Part shown: positions 28,250 through 37,540 of the stretch, one piece after another
Layout: every line of letters begins with the position of its first letter
Position numbering within the stretch: position 1 is the first letter of the stretch
From: Fodinibius roseus
Lineage (GTDB): Bacteria > Bacteroidota > Rhodothermia > Balneolales > Balneolaceae
Assembly: GCF_900129315.1 (NCBI RefSeq)
Contig: NZ_FQUS01000024.1
Coordinates: 16,305 to 80,304 of the forward strand
Length of the DNA stretch: 64,000 bases
Reading direction: 5' to 3'
Notes under the pieces: generated by a model
Database searches by the model: none
The model's input: the letters and a program-made list of their open reading frames with translations, nothing else
Told to the model about the DNA's origin: nothing
Translations under genes and position numbers: made by a program

Positions 28250-29980
28250 ATGAAATATTTACAAGCAGTTATCGGTTTAATCGCGTTTAGCGTTCTTATT
28301 AGTGCCTGTGATGATGGCTTTTTGACGAGAACGCCCAAAGATCAAATATCATCTGAGGAGTACTTTAAAAAACCGAATGATCTGGAGGCTTACGTCAATC
28401 AATTCTATGATGATGACTCCTTTCCAATCTACGGCGCATGGGGGGAAGATTTTGGAACCGATAACCAGGTCAGTGATGATATCAATAGCAGGCTGGAGGG
28501 CACCAGGGTTCTTTCCGACGGGGGAGGTATTTTCTATGATGATGTCCGGGATATCAATTACTTCTTTGACCACTATGGGAAAGTGGAAGAAAATGCGGAC
28601 TTCGAGGAGTACCGGCAATATGTGGGCGAGGCCCATTTCTTTCGGGCACTCATCTATTTTGACCTGCTGAGAAGCTACGGTGATGTCCTGTGGCTGGAAA
28701 CCACCGTAGGTCCCGAATCTCCCAGGCTTTACGAATCCAGGGACCCCCGAAATGTGGTGGCTGATAATATTATTGCGGATCTGGATACTGCGGCCACTTA
28801 TCTTACGGCCGAGAGAACGGATGGGGCTTCGCGGGTAAACCGGTGGATGGCTCTTTTGATTCAAAGCCGGGTAGCTCTTTATGAGGGTACCTGGGAGAAA
28901 TACCATGACGGTACACCCTTTGGGGTCGATAACCCGCAGCCCGAAAAGTATTTTAACAAGGTGGTGGAGGCCACGACCGAAATTATGCAATCGGGTCTTT
29001 ACGACATCTATTCAACCGGCAATCCTGAGACGGACTATTATGATCTGTTTGCCACCGAACGGTATAATTACGCCTCGAATGACGAGGTGATGTTTTGGAA
29101 GGAATTTAATAATGAGTTGGGACAGGGAGAAGGTTCTTTTAGAAGACAGATTAATTACTCAATGGAGTATCCTAAGGGAAATGGGATTACCAAACAGTTA
29201 GCTGATGTATACTTATGTGTCGATGGGGAGCCGATTACGGTTAGTTCCCAGTTTGAGGGATATAATGATCTGAGCCGGGAACAGCAAAACCGCGATCCCC
29301 GCTTTGAACAAACCATTGCCACCCCTGGCGCCCCGTGGATGGTCTATGAAGATTCCGTAGTGCATTATAATAACCTTTATGAACAACTTAATACCGCAAC
29401 GGATAGAAGAAATCCCGTGGGTTATGTTATTAGAAAGGGCTATGACCCGCGTATGGAAAATCATACGCCCCAGTTTGAAGAATCCCCCTCCATTATTTAC
29501 CGGTATGCGGAAGTCCTGCTGAATTTTGCGGAAGCCAAGGCCGAACTCGGTACCCTAACCCAGCAGGATATCAACAATTCCATCAAAAAACTGAGAGACC
29601 GGGTGGATATGCCTAATTTGGTGCTTTCAGATATTTCGAATGACCCCGAATGGAATTTTCCAGAATTGTCGCCCGTCATAAATGAGATAAGGCGTGAACG
29701 CCGGGTCGAGCTCGCGGCAGAAGGATTTCGCTGGGATGATATCGCACGCTGGGCTGCGGCGGATGAACTGATTGTCGGCCAGCGGCCCAAGGGGTTGAAG
29801 GCTTCTCAGCTGGACAGCGATACCTACCCCGTGGATGCCAACGGATTTCTCGACCCTTATCAGGATAGAATTCCCGGCGGATACGGATTTAAGCTGGACC
29901 GTGATTATCTTAATCCCATATCGCGAAGTGAAATTGAGCTGAGCAATGGCAACCTGGAACAGAATCCCGGTTGGGAATAG
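28250..29980 (+). CDS. SusD/RagB-family surface glycan-binding lipoprotein
   Basis: 576 residues. The lipoprotein signal ends at SVLISACDDGF (Cys at about residue 20). It continues FLTRTPKDQISSEEYF and YVGEAHFFRALIYFDLLRSYGDV, typical of the SusD N-terminal TPR scaffold. The C-terminal part carries YRYAEVLLNFAEAKAELG and NEIRRERRVELAAEGFRWDDI, the RagB/SusD signature. It pairs with the STN-type SusC 24 bp upstream and is followed by a strong hairpin. The substrate is unknown; the downstream esterases and sulfatase point to an acetylated, sulfated polysaccharide. Confidence 0.95.
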   Translation: MKYLQAVIGLIAFSVLISACDDGFLTRTPKDQISSEEYFKKPNDLEAYVNQFYDDDSFPIYGAWGEDFGTDNQVSDDINSRLEGTRVLSDGGGIFYDDVRDINYFFDHYGKVEENADFEEYRQYVGEAHFFRALIYFDLLRSYGDVLWLETTVGPESPRLYESRDPRNVVADNIIADLDTAATYLTAERTDGASRVNRWMALLIQSRVALYEGTWEKYHDGTPFGVDNPQPEKYFNKVVEATTEIMQSGLYDIYSTGNPETDYYDLFATERYNYASNDEVMFWKEFNNELGQGEGSFRRQINYSMEYPKGNGITKQLADVYLCVDGEPITVSSQFEGYNDLSREQQNRDPRFEQTIATPGAPWMVYEDSVVHYNNLYEQLNTATDRRNPVGYVIRKGYDPRMENHTPQFEESPSIIYRYAEVLLNFAEAKAELGTLTQQDINNSIKKLRDRVDMPNLVLSDISNDPEWNFPELSPVINEIRRERRVELAAEGFRWDDIARWAAADELIVGQRPKGLKASQLDSDTYPVDANGFLDPYQDRIPGGYGFKLDRDYLNPISRSEIELSNGNLEQNPGWE

Positions 29981-30008
29981 TAGTTGTCGGAACAATCAGC
30001 TTTCTGAG

Positions 30009-30053
30009 AATGGGTAGAAAGTGCGAGTACTATCTCGCATAGTTCTACCCATT
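30009..30053 (+). terminator. Strong hairpin after the second susCD pair
   Basis: AATGGGTAGAA (30009-30019) pairs perfectly with TTCTACCCATT (30043-30053). Inside, TGCGAG (30022-30027) pairs with CTCGCA (30034-30039) around a six-base loop. A short A/T-rich stretch follows (ATTAATAAG). It lies 29 bp after the susD stop, so it probably ends or attenuates the sigma-controlled susCD transcript. Confidence 0.65.
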
Positions 30054-30160
30054 ATTAATAAGTTCCTCACTGGAGAGGCGCATCCCCTCTCCATCTTATT
30101 GATTGTACATGTTGTTAAATAGGGCAGGATCAAAAATGAACCATTAAAAACCTCATAATA

Positions 30161-32545
30161 TTGGAAAAGTATAAGTTGACTGAACATGGTATCCCTTGGT
30201 TATTAACCTTGGGTATGCTGCTGTTAATGAACTATTCGGATGCGGTGGCACAGGCCGATCGGATAGATTTTTTTGATGAACCCTATGATGTTGAATATGA
30301 AGAAAAGATGGCCGAGAGCGTTAATGCGGGTATTGATCGATTCTTGACTCGATACACGTCAGAGGTAATAGGGGACCGGGAGAAATACTGGAATCGGCAA
30401 TTTGATTCTCCACATGCTTATAACGTCTCGGTTGATCACAACAGGAATGATCTCCGGAGGATGATTGGAGCTACAGATACCATTTCTGATGTGACGTTGG
30501 AAATAAAGGGTGATCCGGGTAATGGGGTTATAATTGCCGATACAGAAAAAAGCAGAATATACGAGGTAGAATGGACCATTCATGAAGGACTCAAATCCGA
30601 AGGTCTGCTATTAATACCCAAAGGTGACATTAGGGCATCAGCTGTTGTTATCCCCGATGCAGATGAAACGCCGGAAGGCTATGCCGGATTAGAAGAGGGG
30701 CCGGGCACGGCTCTCAAAATGGCTGAAAAGGGAGTTCGGGTGTTAATCCCGACTATCATAAACCGGAAAACGCAGCATTCCGGCAGGGATCAGTTAATTC
30801 CTGCACATCCCTGGCAAAATTTGGATGATTATTCGGTATCCAGATGGAGTAATATAACGCATCGAGAGTGGATCTGGCGGCAGAGCTACGTCATGGGACA
30901 CCACATCATCGGAATGGAGGTCCAAAAGGTGCTGGCTGCCGTAGATTGGCTGGTTAAAAACAAGACCGGTAAGTCCGATGAGAAAATCGGAGTCATGGGG
31001 TATGCAGAAGGCGGATTACTTGCTTTTTATTCTGCTGCTCTTGATACCCGTATTGATGCGGCATGGGTAAGCGGCTATTTCGGTTCTCGCAAGCAGCTTT
31101 GGCGTGAACCTGTGTATCGAAATGTTTGGGGATTACTGACCGAATTCGGTGATGCTGAAATGGCAAGTTTAATCACTCCGAGGAGCCTGCTAATTGAAGC
31201 TGCTCCTGTACCCGGCGTTAAGGAACCTCTTCCTGTAAAAAAGGGACAGAGAGATTTTGCGCTTGCGGGAGAATTGAGGACCCCTTCTACGAATGAAATA
31301 AAGAGTGAAATAAAAAAACTTAATAATTTTTTCCCGAATGAAAGTTCATTGCAACCAGACGTATCGCTGATTGACAATGTCGTGGGGCATGGGACCGATG
31401 AAGCATTGCGCGTTTTTATTGATCATTTGGGTATTAATGCTGCCGACTCAGTACCGGACAAACTATTGAATTCGGTAACGATGCATCGTCCGACGGATCC
31501 CGGGGAGCGGCATCGGCGGGTTTTTTACAACATGGAGGACTATATCCAGGATATGATACCCACGGCTGACCGCAGACGGTATCAGTTTTTAGAAGGAGAT
31601 CTGTCATCTCCTCAATCCTGGGATCGGAGTATGGAACCTTATCGAAAGCAATTCTACGATCATTTGGTAGGCAGAATTGACAAAGATTTGCTGCCATTGA
31701 ATCCCCGGGTACGCCAGATTTATGATAAGGAAAATTGGAAAGGATATGAGGTAGCCCTGGATGTTTGGCCGGACGTAAATGCCTGGGGTATTTTAGCTGT
31801 CCCAAAAAATATAAATCCCGATGATAAACGACCCGCTATCGTTATGCAACATGGCATTGGGGGATTACCGACAACCTCTATCAGGGTAGAAAGCTATCAT
31901 CATGTACTTAATGCGCTCGTAAACCGTGGCTTTGTAGTATTTGCTCCGTATAATCCTTATCAGTTTAATATTAGAAAAGCCACAGCCTTAAAAAAGAGTG
32001 TGTATTCCATCATTATCCCCCAACATCAGCAAATTCTGAATTTTCTTAAATCCCGTGATTATGTAGACCGGGATCGTATTGCTCTCTATGGTAAAAGCTG
32101 GGGTGGACGAACGGCATTACGGGTCCCCGTCGTGCTGAAAGATTACAGCGTTGTGGTCAGCTCGGCTTATTTTAACGATTGGCTCAACAAGGCCGTCAGT
32201 ACGAACTATTCAAACTCTTATTATTGGGAAGATTCGATAGGGATCTATGAATGGAACATGGGGAATACATTTACCCATGCAGAAATGGCAGCGATGATAG
32301 CTCCGCGCCCCTTTATGGTTGAAGATGGTTATTTAGATGGGGTAGCCCCATATGAAATGGTTGCTTCGGAGTTCGGAAAGGTAGAACGCTGGTATGATAT
32401 GATGGGGATTAGTGAGCGTGCAGAGCTTGAGATTTTTAAAGGCGGGCACGAGATCAACGGAAAAGGAACCTTTCGTTTCCTTCACAAATATTTGAATTGG
32501 CCCGCTCCTGAATCTCCAACGAAGAGCCAACTTATTTCTGAATAA
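30161..32545 (+). CDS. Exported tandem alpha/beta-hydrolase (acetyl-xylan-esterase-like); first module lacks nucleophile
   Basis: 794 residues from TTG 30161, chosen because it gives a charged n-region and a full signal peptide (to about AVAQA, residue 31). Two alpha/beta-hydrolase modules lie in tandem. In the first (about 100-430) the nucleophile elbow reads VMGYAEGGLL near residue 282, with Ala where Ser is expected, though a candidate His remains in VGHGTDEALR. In the second (about 510-790) the elbow is intact, YGKSWGGRTAL (Ser near 645), and a His is present in FKGGHEINGKG. The C-terminal module should be an active deacetylase or esterase of the dienelactone/AXE1 type, and the N-terminal one is probably non-catalytic. 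It sits between SusD and a second esterase. Confidence 0.8.
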   Translation: MEKYKLTEHGIPWLLTLGMLLLMNYSDAVAQADRIDFFDEPYDVEYEEKMAESVNAGIDRFLTRYTSEVIGDREKYWNRQFDSPHAYNVSVDHNRNDLRRMIGATDTISDVTLEIKGDPGNGVIIADTEKSRIYEVEWTIHEGLKSEGLLLIPKGDIRASAVVIPDADETPEGYAGLEEGPGTALKMAEKGVRVLIPTIINRKTQHSGRDQLIPAHPWQNLDDYSVSRWSNITHREWIWRQSYVMGHHIIGMEVQKVLAAVDWLVKNKTGKSDEKIGVMGYAEGGLLAFYSAALDTRIDAAWVSGYFGSRKQLWREPVYRNVWGLLTEFGDAEMASLITPRSLLIEAAPVPGVKEPLPVKKGQRDFALAGELRTPSTNEIKSEIKKLNNFFPNESSLQPDVSLIDNVVGHGTDEALRVFIDHLGINAADSVPDKLLNSVTMHRPTDPGERHRRVFYNMEDYIQDMIPTADRRRYQFLEGDLSSPQSWDRSMEPYRKQFYDHLVGRIDKDLLPLNPRVRQIYDKENWKGYEVALDVWPDVNAWGILAVPKNINPDDKRPAIVMQHGIGGLPTTSIRVESYHHVLNALVNRGFVVFAPYNPYQFNIRKATALKKSVYSIIIPQHQQILNFLKSRDYVDRDRIALYGKSWGGRTALRVPVVLKDYSVVVSSAYFNDWLNKAVSTNYSNSYYWEDSIGIYEWNMGNTFTHAEMAAMIAPRPFMVEDGYLDGVAPYEMVASEFGKVERWYDMMGISERAELEIFKGGHEINGKGTFRFLHKYLNWPAPESPTKSQLISE

Positions 32546-32598
32546 ATAAAAATTATTAGTATTATAAGTAGAGATACTTCCAGGCACTTTTCCATAGT

Positions 32599-32712
32599 GA
32601 CCGGTTGTTCTCGAAGGAGTCGGGCCTACGTGCAGCAGTGGATTTGTGGGTCCTCGCGGGCGCCGTTTATTTTTGGAGTATCAACCGAGGGCGACCACCA
32701 CCTAAGGCTACG
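32599..32712 (+). pseudogene. Remnant of a sulfatase gene (active-site region)
   Basis: Starting GACCGG at 32599 and resuming at CGGGCCTAC (32621), the DNA aligns with the intact sulfatase gene at about 33875-33998 after a gap of about a dozen bases and one more single-base indel. The translated remnant keeps R-A-Y-x-Q, then C-G-S-S-R-A (intact gene: C-G-P-S-R-A), then an FG doublet. It stops at TAA soon after, and no start or remainder of the gene is present. It is a decayed fragment of a second sulfatase in the gap between the two esterase genes. Confidence 0.75.
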
Positions 32713-32827
32713 ATAATTTTTTGTATGGCATAGAAATTGTTTATGAAGCGAGTGAACGTAAGGTAACCCAATCTACTCGATGATTCTCAATAACTAAAAT
32801 GATTGTGTTCTCTGGGAATTAAACAAA

Positions 32828-33631
32828 ATGGTACTTAAAATTTATCTTACGATTGCTCTTTTTATAACCTTTACATTTTATGCAAATGCTCAAGAAAATG
32901 CAGATCCTGACTTCCATATTTATCTTCTCATGGGCCAGTCCAATATGGCGGGGAGAGGAGAGATAACCGAAGAATTTAAAAATGAAAGGCATTCCCGGGT
33001 TCTCATGCTGAAGGAGGATAATCAGTGGGTAGTTGCCCAGCATCCATTGCATTTTGATAAGCCATCTGTTATAGGAGTAGGCCCTGGGTTATCGTTCGGA
33101 ATTAAAATGGCGGAAGAGAATCCGGGAACTAAAATCGGGCTCGTTCCGACTGCTGTCGGGGGAACCTCTATTGATCTGTGGAAACCGGGAGCATTTGATG
33201 AAAAGACAAAAACACATCCCTATGACGACGCTCTTGTCAGAATAAAAGAGGCAATGAAATCCGGCGTAATAAAGGGAGTATTATGGCACCAGGGCGAATC
33301 GGACAAAGATCCCAGTAATGCGTCTCAATATGTTGCAAAATTAACGACCCTTATCGAACGCCTTAGAACAGAAGTCAATAATCCGGAATTGCCTTTTGTC
33401 GCAGGTGAATTGGGAAGATTCATAACCACGAGTGAAAATATTAACAAGGAACTTGCAAAAGCGTCGGACAAAATTCCCTATACGGGCGTAGCTTCTTCAG
33501 AAGGATTGGTGCATAAAGGGGATGGAACCCATTTTGACAGTCCCTCTGCAGCAAAATTGGGAGAACGATATGCCCGGCAAATGCAGCGGATTCAAAGTCA
33601 AATTATTAGCAAAGGAAAGGATAGCCAGTAA
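32828..33631 (+). CDS. CE6/SASA-type SGNH carbohydrate esterase
   Basis: 267 residues with a Sec signal peptide (to about ANAQEN, residue 23). The SGNH-fold block I is LLMGQSNMAGRGE, where Ser38 is the nucleophile. Block II includes GGTSIDLWKPG, block III WHQGESDKD, and the catalytic Asp-x-x-His lies near GDGTHFDSPS. This is the pattern of sialate-O-acetylesterase/CE6 acetyl-xylan esterase proteins, which remove acetyl groups from glycans in the periplasm or outside the cell. It lies between the tandem hydrolase and the sulfatase on the same strand, consistent with stripping substituents from one polysaccharide. Confidence 0.88.
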   Translation: MVLKIYLTIALFITFTFYANAQENADPDFHIYLLMGQSNMAGRGEITEEFKNERHSRVLMLKEDNQWVVAQHPLHFDKPSVIGVGPGLSFGIKMAEENPGTKIGLVPTAVGGTSIDLWKPGAFDEKTKTHPYDDALVRIKEAMKSGVIKGVLWHQGESDKDPSNASQYVAKLTTLIERLRTEVNNPELPFVAGELGRFITTSENINKELAKASDKIPYTGVASSEGLVHKGDGTHFDSPSAAKLGERYARQMQRIQSQIISKGKDSQ

Positions 33632-33685
33632 ACTCGCTGGTTCAGAGATCAGGTATAATAATTCATCCAAGGTCAACATAGCGTA

Positions 33686-35209
33686 ATGAATCATTTTTCT
33701 TTTTTCGCGGTGGCAGCAGCGCTGCTGGCCCTCCATCCATCAATGCCAACAGCCACGGCCCAGCAACAGCAGCCCGGGCAGGACCGTCCCAACGTGCTGT
33801 TCATTATTTCCGACGATCTGACCACCACGGCGGTTTCCTCCTACGGTAATAAATTAGGGACCACGCCCCATATCGACCGGCTGGCCTCCGAGGGCACACG
33901 GTTTACGCGGGCCTACTCGCAGTACCCGGTGTGCGGGCCCTCGCGGGCCTCGCTGATGTTCGGGTATTACCCGAGCGCGACCACCACCTACGGCTACGTC
34001 AGCGGCCGCCGGAACGTGGGACCCGACCGAAACTCCTGGGCCCAGCTATTCCGGGAAAACGGCTACCGGACCGCGCGGGTCAGTAAGATTTTCCATATGG
34101 GCTCGGTGGATATCATGGAAGGGCGCCACGGGGCCGACGACCCGGCTTCCTGGGACGAGCGCTACAACAGCCCGGCCCCGGAAGTTCATGCCGAGGGGGA
34201 CAGCGAGCTGGTCCAGAATAACCCCTACGGGCGGCGCCCGGTGCTGCGCGAGGAGGGAGTCAACGGAGGGAACCTGATGAATATTGTCAAAGCCGAGGAA
34301 GGACAGCCGCATACGGACGGGCGCACGGCGGAGCAGGCCTCGGAGCTGATCCGGGCGTACGCGGAAACGGAGCAGCCCTTTTTCCTGTCGGTGGGCTTTT
34401 TTCGTCCCCACGTGCCGTTTGTAGCGCCAAAGGAATATTTTGAGCCGTATCCCTACCGGGAGATGGTACTGCCGCCCAGGGTTCAGGGAGACTGGGATGA
34501 TATCCCGGAGCGGGGCATCAACTATGTGACCAGCGTGAACGGGCAGATGAGCCCCGAGCAGGAGAAAAAAGCGATTGCCGCCTACTACGCGGCGGTTTCG
34601 TATATGGACGCCCAGTTGGGGAAGGTACTGCAGGCGCTTCGGGAGGAAGGGCTCGAGGAAAACACGATTGTGATTTTTACCTCCGACCACGGCTTTCACC
34701 TGGGCGAGCACCGGTTTTGGATGAAGGTGGGCCTGCATGAGGAGTCGGTGCGGGTGCCGCTGATCATCAAAGCCCCGGGGAAAGAGCCGGCGGTCAGCCA
34801 TTCGCTGGTGGAGCTGCTGGACCTGTATCCCACGGTCGCGGAAATGGCGGGACTGGAGTATTCGGAGCACCTGCAGGGCAAGAGCCTGGTACAAACGCTG
34901 GAGGATCCGGACCACGAGGTCCGGGAGGCCGCCTTTTCGATGCACCGGTGGGGGGGAGGATTTGCGTACCTGCTTCGCTCCGAGAAGTGGGCCTATATCC
35001 AGTATGATGAAGACGCGGGATCGGGTATGGAGCTGTACGATATGGAGCGCGACCCGCAGCAGTATAACAACCTGGCCGGGAACCCGCAGTACGAGGATAT
35101 TGTGGCTGCATTCCGGGAGCGGCTGCAGCAGAAGCTAAAAGAGGTGCGGGATAACGACCTGGTCCGGGATGAAAGTCTGGATGTCACCTATGATACCACC
35201 GGTGAATAA
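33686..35209 (+). CDS. Exported type I (formylglycine) sulfatase, iduronate-2-sulfatase-like
   Basis: 507 residues with a Sec signal (cleavage near ATAQQ, residue 26). The alkaline-phosphatase fold starts NVLFIISDDL (metal ligands Asp43, Asp44). The sulfatase signature is PVCGPSRASLMFG, with Cys83 as the residue converted to formylglycine in the C-x-P-S-R motif. Further ligand motifs are TSDHGFHLGEHRFW (metal Asp/His and Lys/His region) and HEESVRVPLIIKAPG. The layout is that of iduronate-2-sulfatase-like S1 enzymes, which desulfate polysaccharide or glycosaminoglycan units. It needs a maturation enzyme that is not in this window. The gene is markedly G+C-richer than its esterase neighbours, which hints at a separate origin. 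Confidence 0.92.
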   Translation: MNHFSFFAVAAALLALHPSMPTATAQQQQPGQDRPNVLFIISDDLTTTAVSSYGNKLGTTPHIDRLASEGTRFTRAYSQYPVCGPSRASLMFGYYPSATTTYGYVSGRRNVGPDRNSWAQLFRENGYRTARVSKIFHMGSVDIMEGRHGADDPASWDERYNSPAPEVHAEGDSELVQNNPYGRRPVLREEGVNGGNLMNIVKAEEGQPHTDGRTAEQASELIRAYAETEQPFFLSVGFFRPHVPFVAPKEYFEPYPYREMVLPPRVQGDWDDIPERGINYVTSVNGQMSPEQEKKAIAAYYAAVSYMDAQLGKVLQALREEGLEENTIVIFTSDHGFHLGEHRFWMKVGLHEESVRVPLIIKAPGKEPAVSHSLVELLDLYPTVAEMAGLEYSEHLQGKSLVQTLEDPDHEVREAAFSMHRWGGGFAYLLRSEKWAYIQYDEDAGSGMELYDMERDPQQYNNLAGNPQYEDIVAAFRERLQQKLKEVRDNDLVRDESLDVTYDTTGE

Positions 35210-35413
35210 TGAGGATCGTTCTTGGTGTCCCAAATGGCCTTCGGGGAAGTGGCAGAGCGATACGCGTTCAGGTTTGGGGGGATGAATATAAGTAATATCG
35301 TAGTAAAACCACCCGGATTCAGCCAAATGATACACCGGAGTATAACGTTTCTACTAACCGGTTTCAGCCGTATTACGCATAAAGTTTGTGCCGGGAGCTG
35401 TGCGACGCTCAAA

Positions 35414-37099
35414 TTATTTTCGGATGGTACTCTTTATTCCGCTCAGCAGGCTCTTCCACCAGTAGTTGAATATCGATTTGGTTGTATCCCGTTCAAAGCG
35501 AATACGTCCTGCCCGCATCCCGGTTTCCGGGGTATTATTGGCTCTGACCACGAAATTATTGGCTACAAAGCTCTTGAGATTTTCCAGCAGTCCATGCTGC
35601 TGTATGGATTGTTTGTCGAGCACAGAAATTTTAAAGTCTTCATAGTTCATTACAAGCGTACCGCTGGATTGGTTTTCGTTCAGCGTCATTTCGAACTCGA
35701 GGCTATTAAGCTGTCCCCGGTCTACTCGTATAAAAGCAACATGTTCTAACATGCGGTTGAAGGCAGGCATTGAAACAGACTGCAGCTGTCCGCTGACTTT
35801 GTGAAACCCCTCCCCGGTATCCATCGGAAACTCGAAATGAGCTTCGAGTAAGCTCATCCCCATTACCCGGCTTTCGGCATCCAGCGTAGTTGTGATACCC
35901 TCTTTCGTATCCTCGGGATAGTTACTAATCGACCGGAAGACAGCATCTGTCTCTTCAAAGGTTATCGTGCCGGCCCTCGGCGTGTTGCCTACATATTCGC
36001 TGTAGGAAATGTAGGCATCTTCAATTCGCAGGGAATCAATTTTGACCGGCGTTTTCAGATCACGAAAGGCAATGAACGGCAGTGGCTTGGAGGTGGGGGG
36101 ACCCCCGGCGATGCCGCGGTTAAGGTAGTCCTCAAGCTCGGGACGCTGAATGTGACCGTAACGGGCATAGACGCGGGCAGAATCGACAAGGCGGGAAAAA
36201 TCGAGGCCTTTAAACTGCATGTCGGGAATGGTAAGGGCAATGCGGTCAATGGTACTGCCGTGTCGTCGGGCAAACTCCAGCTTTCCGTAGCGGGGGACAA
36301 GCTGCAGAGAGTCCAGGCTTATGGTTTCGTCGTCGGAAGAAATGGAAAGCCGGTCAAAACGTAGCACATTCAGGCTGTCCGACAGCTTTAGCATAAAGTT
36401 CCCGCTCTCCGCCTCCATCTCATCAGTGATAAAGATGCGTCCGGATTGTGCGGAGGCCGAATCAACCCGGATATTACGGAGGGAAAGATCCAGCTGACCG
36501 AGGGATGAAATCGTATCACCGGATTGCGTGAAGGTTCCGTACCCTTCCTGAATAATAAGTTCGCCTATCTCAATCGCCCGGTACTGGCCGGAGATTGCGG
36601 CAAGAATCGTCGAATCCAGGGAAGAGGACCGGCTGCTGTCTTTCGATATCCCGGTGTTGTGGGGATTCCTGAGTGCCGATATATCAGGCCTGCTGATTCT
36701 GATAGTACCAATGCTGAGTTCATCGCCCGTGAGCGAAGAAAACAGATCCATTCCTGTGACTTCAATCTCCTCAAAGGTTCCCTCAAACAGCTTGTCAGGG
36801 GGACCGCCGGACGATGAGGAAGGGCCCGAAAATACGGAGGTGTCGGCCTGCAGGCGAGCCTTGCTGATGGTGGCCGAGCCCGAAAAAACGTTGAGGTTGA
36901 GATTCTCGAAACTGAGCGTGTAGGTGCTGTCGGTGGATTGCCGAACCTGCTCTTTAAGACTGCTTGACAGATAGTCATCGGCAAAAAAAGTAATAAAAAT
37001 CTGAAGGATAAGCAGCAGTACCAGGAGTCCCCCCATAAGATAAAGGATGCCTTTGACCAGGGGATTCATTCCGGAGTTTATTATCTTGGTTTTCGGCAT
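35414..37099 (-). CDS. AsmA-like membrane-anchored periplasmic protein, function unknown
   Basis: 561 residues. A short cytoplasmic N-terminus is followed by one transmembrane helix (GILYLMGGLLVLLLILQIFI, about 14-33). The rest is periplasmic and built of repeated beta-rich segments such as TYTLSFENLNLNVFSGSATI and IEIGELIIQEGYG. That pattern resembles AsmA/DUF748-type proteins of the repeating beta-groove kind linked to envelope lipid transport, but no decisive motif is visible. It starts 11 bp after the stop of the ferredoxin-like gene on the same strand, so the two are probably co-transcribed. Confidence 0.6.
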   Translation of the reverse strand: MPKTKIINSGMNPLVKGILYLMGGLLVLLLILQIFITFFADDYLSSSLKEQVRQSTDSTYTLSFENLNLNVFSGSATISKARLQADTSVFSGPSSSSGGPPDKLFEGTFEEIEVTGMDLFSSLTGDELSIGTIRISRPDISALRNPHNTGISKDSSRSSSLDSTILAAISGQYRAIEIGELIIQEGYGTFTQSGDTISSLGQLDLSLRNIRVDSASAQSGRIFITDEMEAESGNFMLKLSDSLNVLRFDRLSISSDDETISLDSLQLVPRYGKLEFARRHGSTIDRIALTIPDMQFKGLDFSRLVDSARVYARYGHIQRPELEDYLNRGIAGGPPTSKPLPFIAFRDLKTPVKIDSLRIEDAYISYSEYVGNTPRAGTITFEETDAVFRSISNYPEDTKEGITTTLDAESRVMGMSLLEAHFEFPMDTGEGFHKVSGQLQSVSMPAFNRMLEHVAFIRVDRGQLNSLEFEMTLNENQSSGTLVMNYEDFKISVLDKQSIQQHGLLENLKSFVANNFVVRANNTPETGMRAGRIRFERDTTKSIFNYWWKSLLSGIKSTIRK

Positions 37100-37110
37100 A
37101 GAAGTAGGTT

Positions 37111-37503
37111 TTAATCAGTCGAGGGCTTTTTATGCTCACCATTTACGGTAAGCGGCTGTTCCGCAAACATATACTCTTTGACCGGCTCCCCTTTGATCAG
37201 GTGCTGTTGGATGATCTGTTCCAACACTTCAGGTTTGCAGGAATGGTACCATATGCCTTCCGGATAAACGACGGCGACGGGACCTTTTTTACAGATGCGC
37301 AGGCAGTTGGCTTTGGTACGGTAGATGCCGCCGGCCCCATCCAGTTCTAACTCTTTCAGCCTTCTTTTGAGAAACTTCCATGCTTTCAGGCCAATCTCCT
37401 TTTTGCAGCATTTGGGTTTTGTCTGGTCGGCACAGAGGAAAATATGACGATTAATTTTATCGACATGCAGTTCTTTGGCTTTTTTGCGGAGGCGTCTATT
37501 CAT
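37111..37503 (-). CDS. Thioredoxin-like [2Fe-2S] ferredoxin domain protein
   Basis: 130 residues if started at ATG 37503-37501 ([15 protein letters not shown]). A longer frame to 37590 exists, but its first ~20 codons are the end of repeat copy C and should not be coding. The domain (about 18-110) begins [14 protein letters not shown] and contains [20 protein letters not shown], placing the cysteines as in thioredoxin-like [2Fe-2S] ferredoxins (Aquifex Fd/Shethna type). An electron-transfer or sensing role in the cytoplasm is likely. It shares a transcript with the AsmA-like gene. Confidence 0.82.
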   Translation of the reverse strand: MNRRLRKKAKELHVDKINRHIFLCADQTKPKCCKKEIGLKAWKFLKRRLKELELDGAGGIYRTKANCLRICKKGPVAVVYPEGIWYHSCKPEVLEQIIQQHLIKGEPVKEYMFAEQPLTVNGEHKKPSTD

Positions 37504-37540
37504 CTTTGAAGCGATTACTTTAGCTAATGCTTTATTTATA

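Noticed and set aside
34046..34945. 299-codon open frame antisense to the sulfatase
   Set aside because: Shadow of a G+C-rich gene; the sulfatase has all its motifs on the plus strand.
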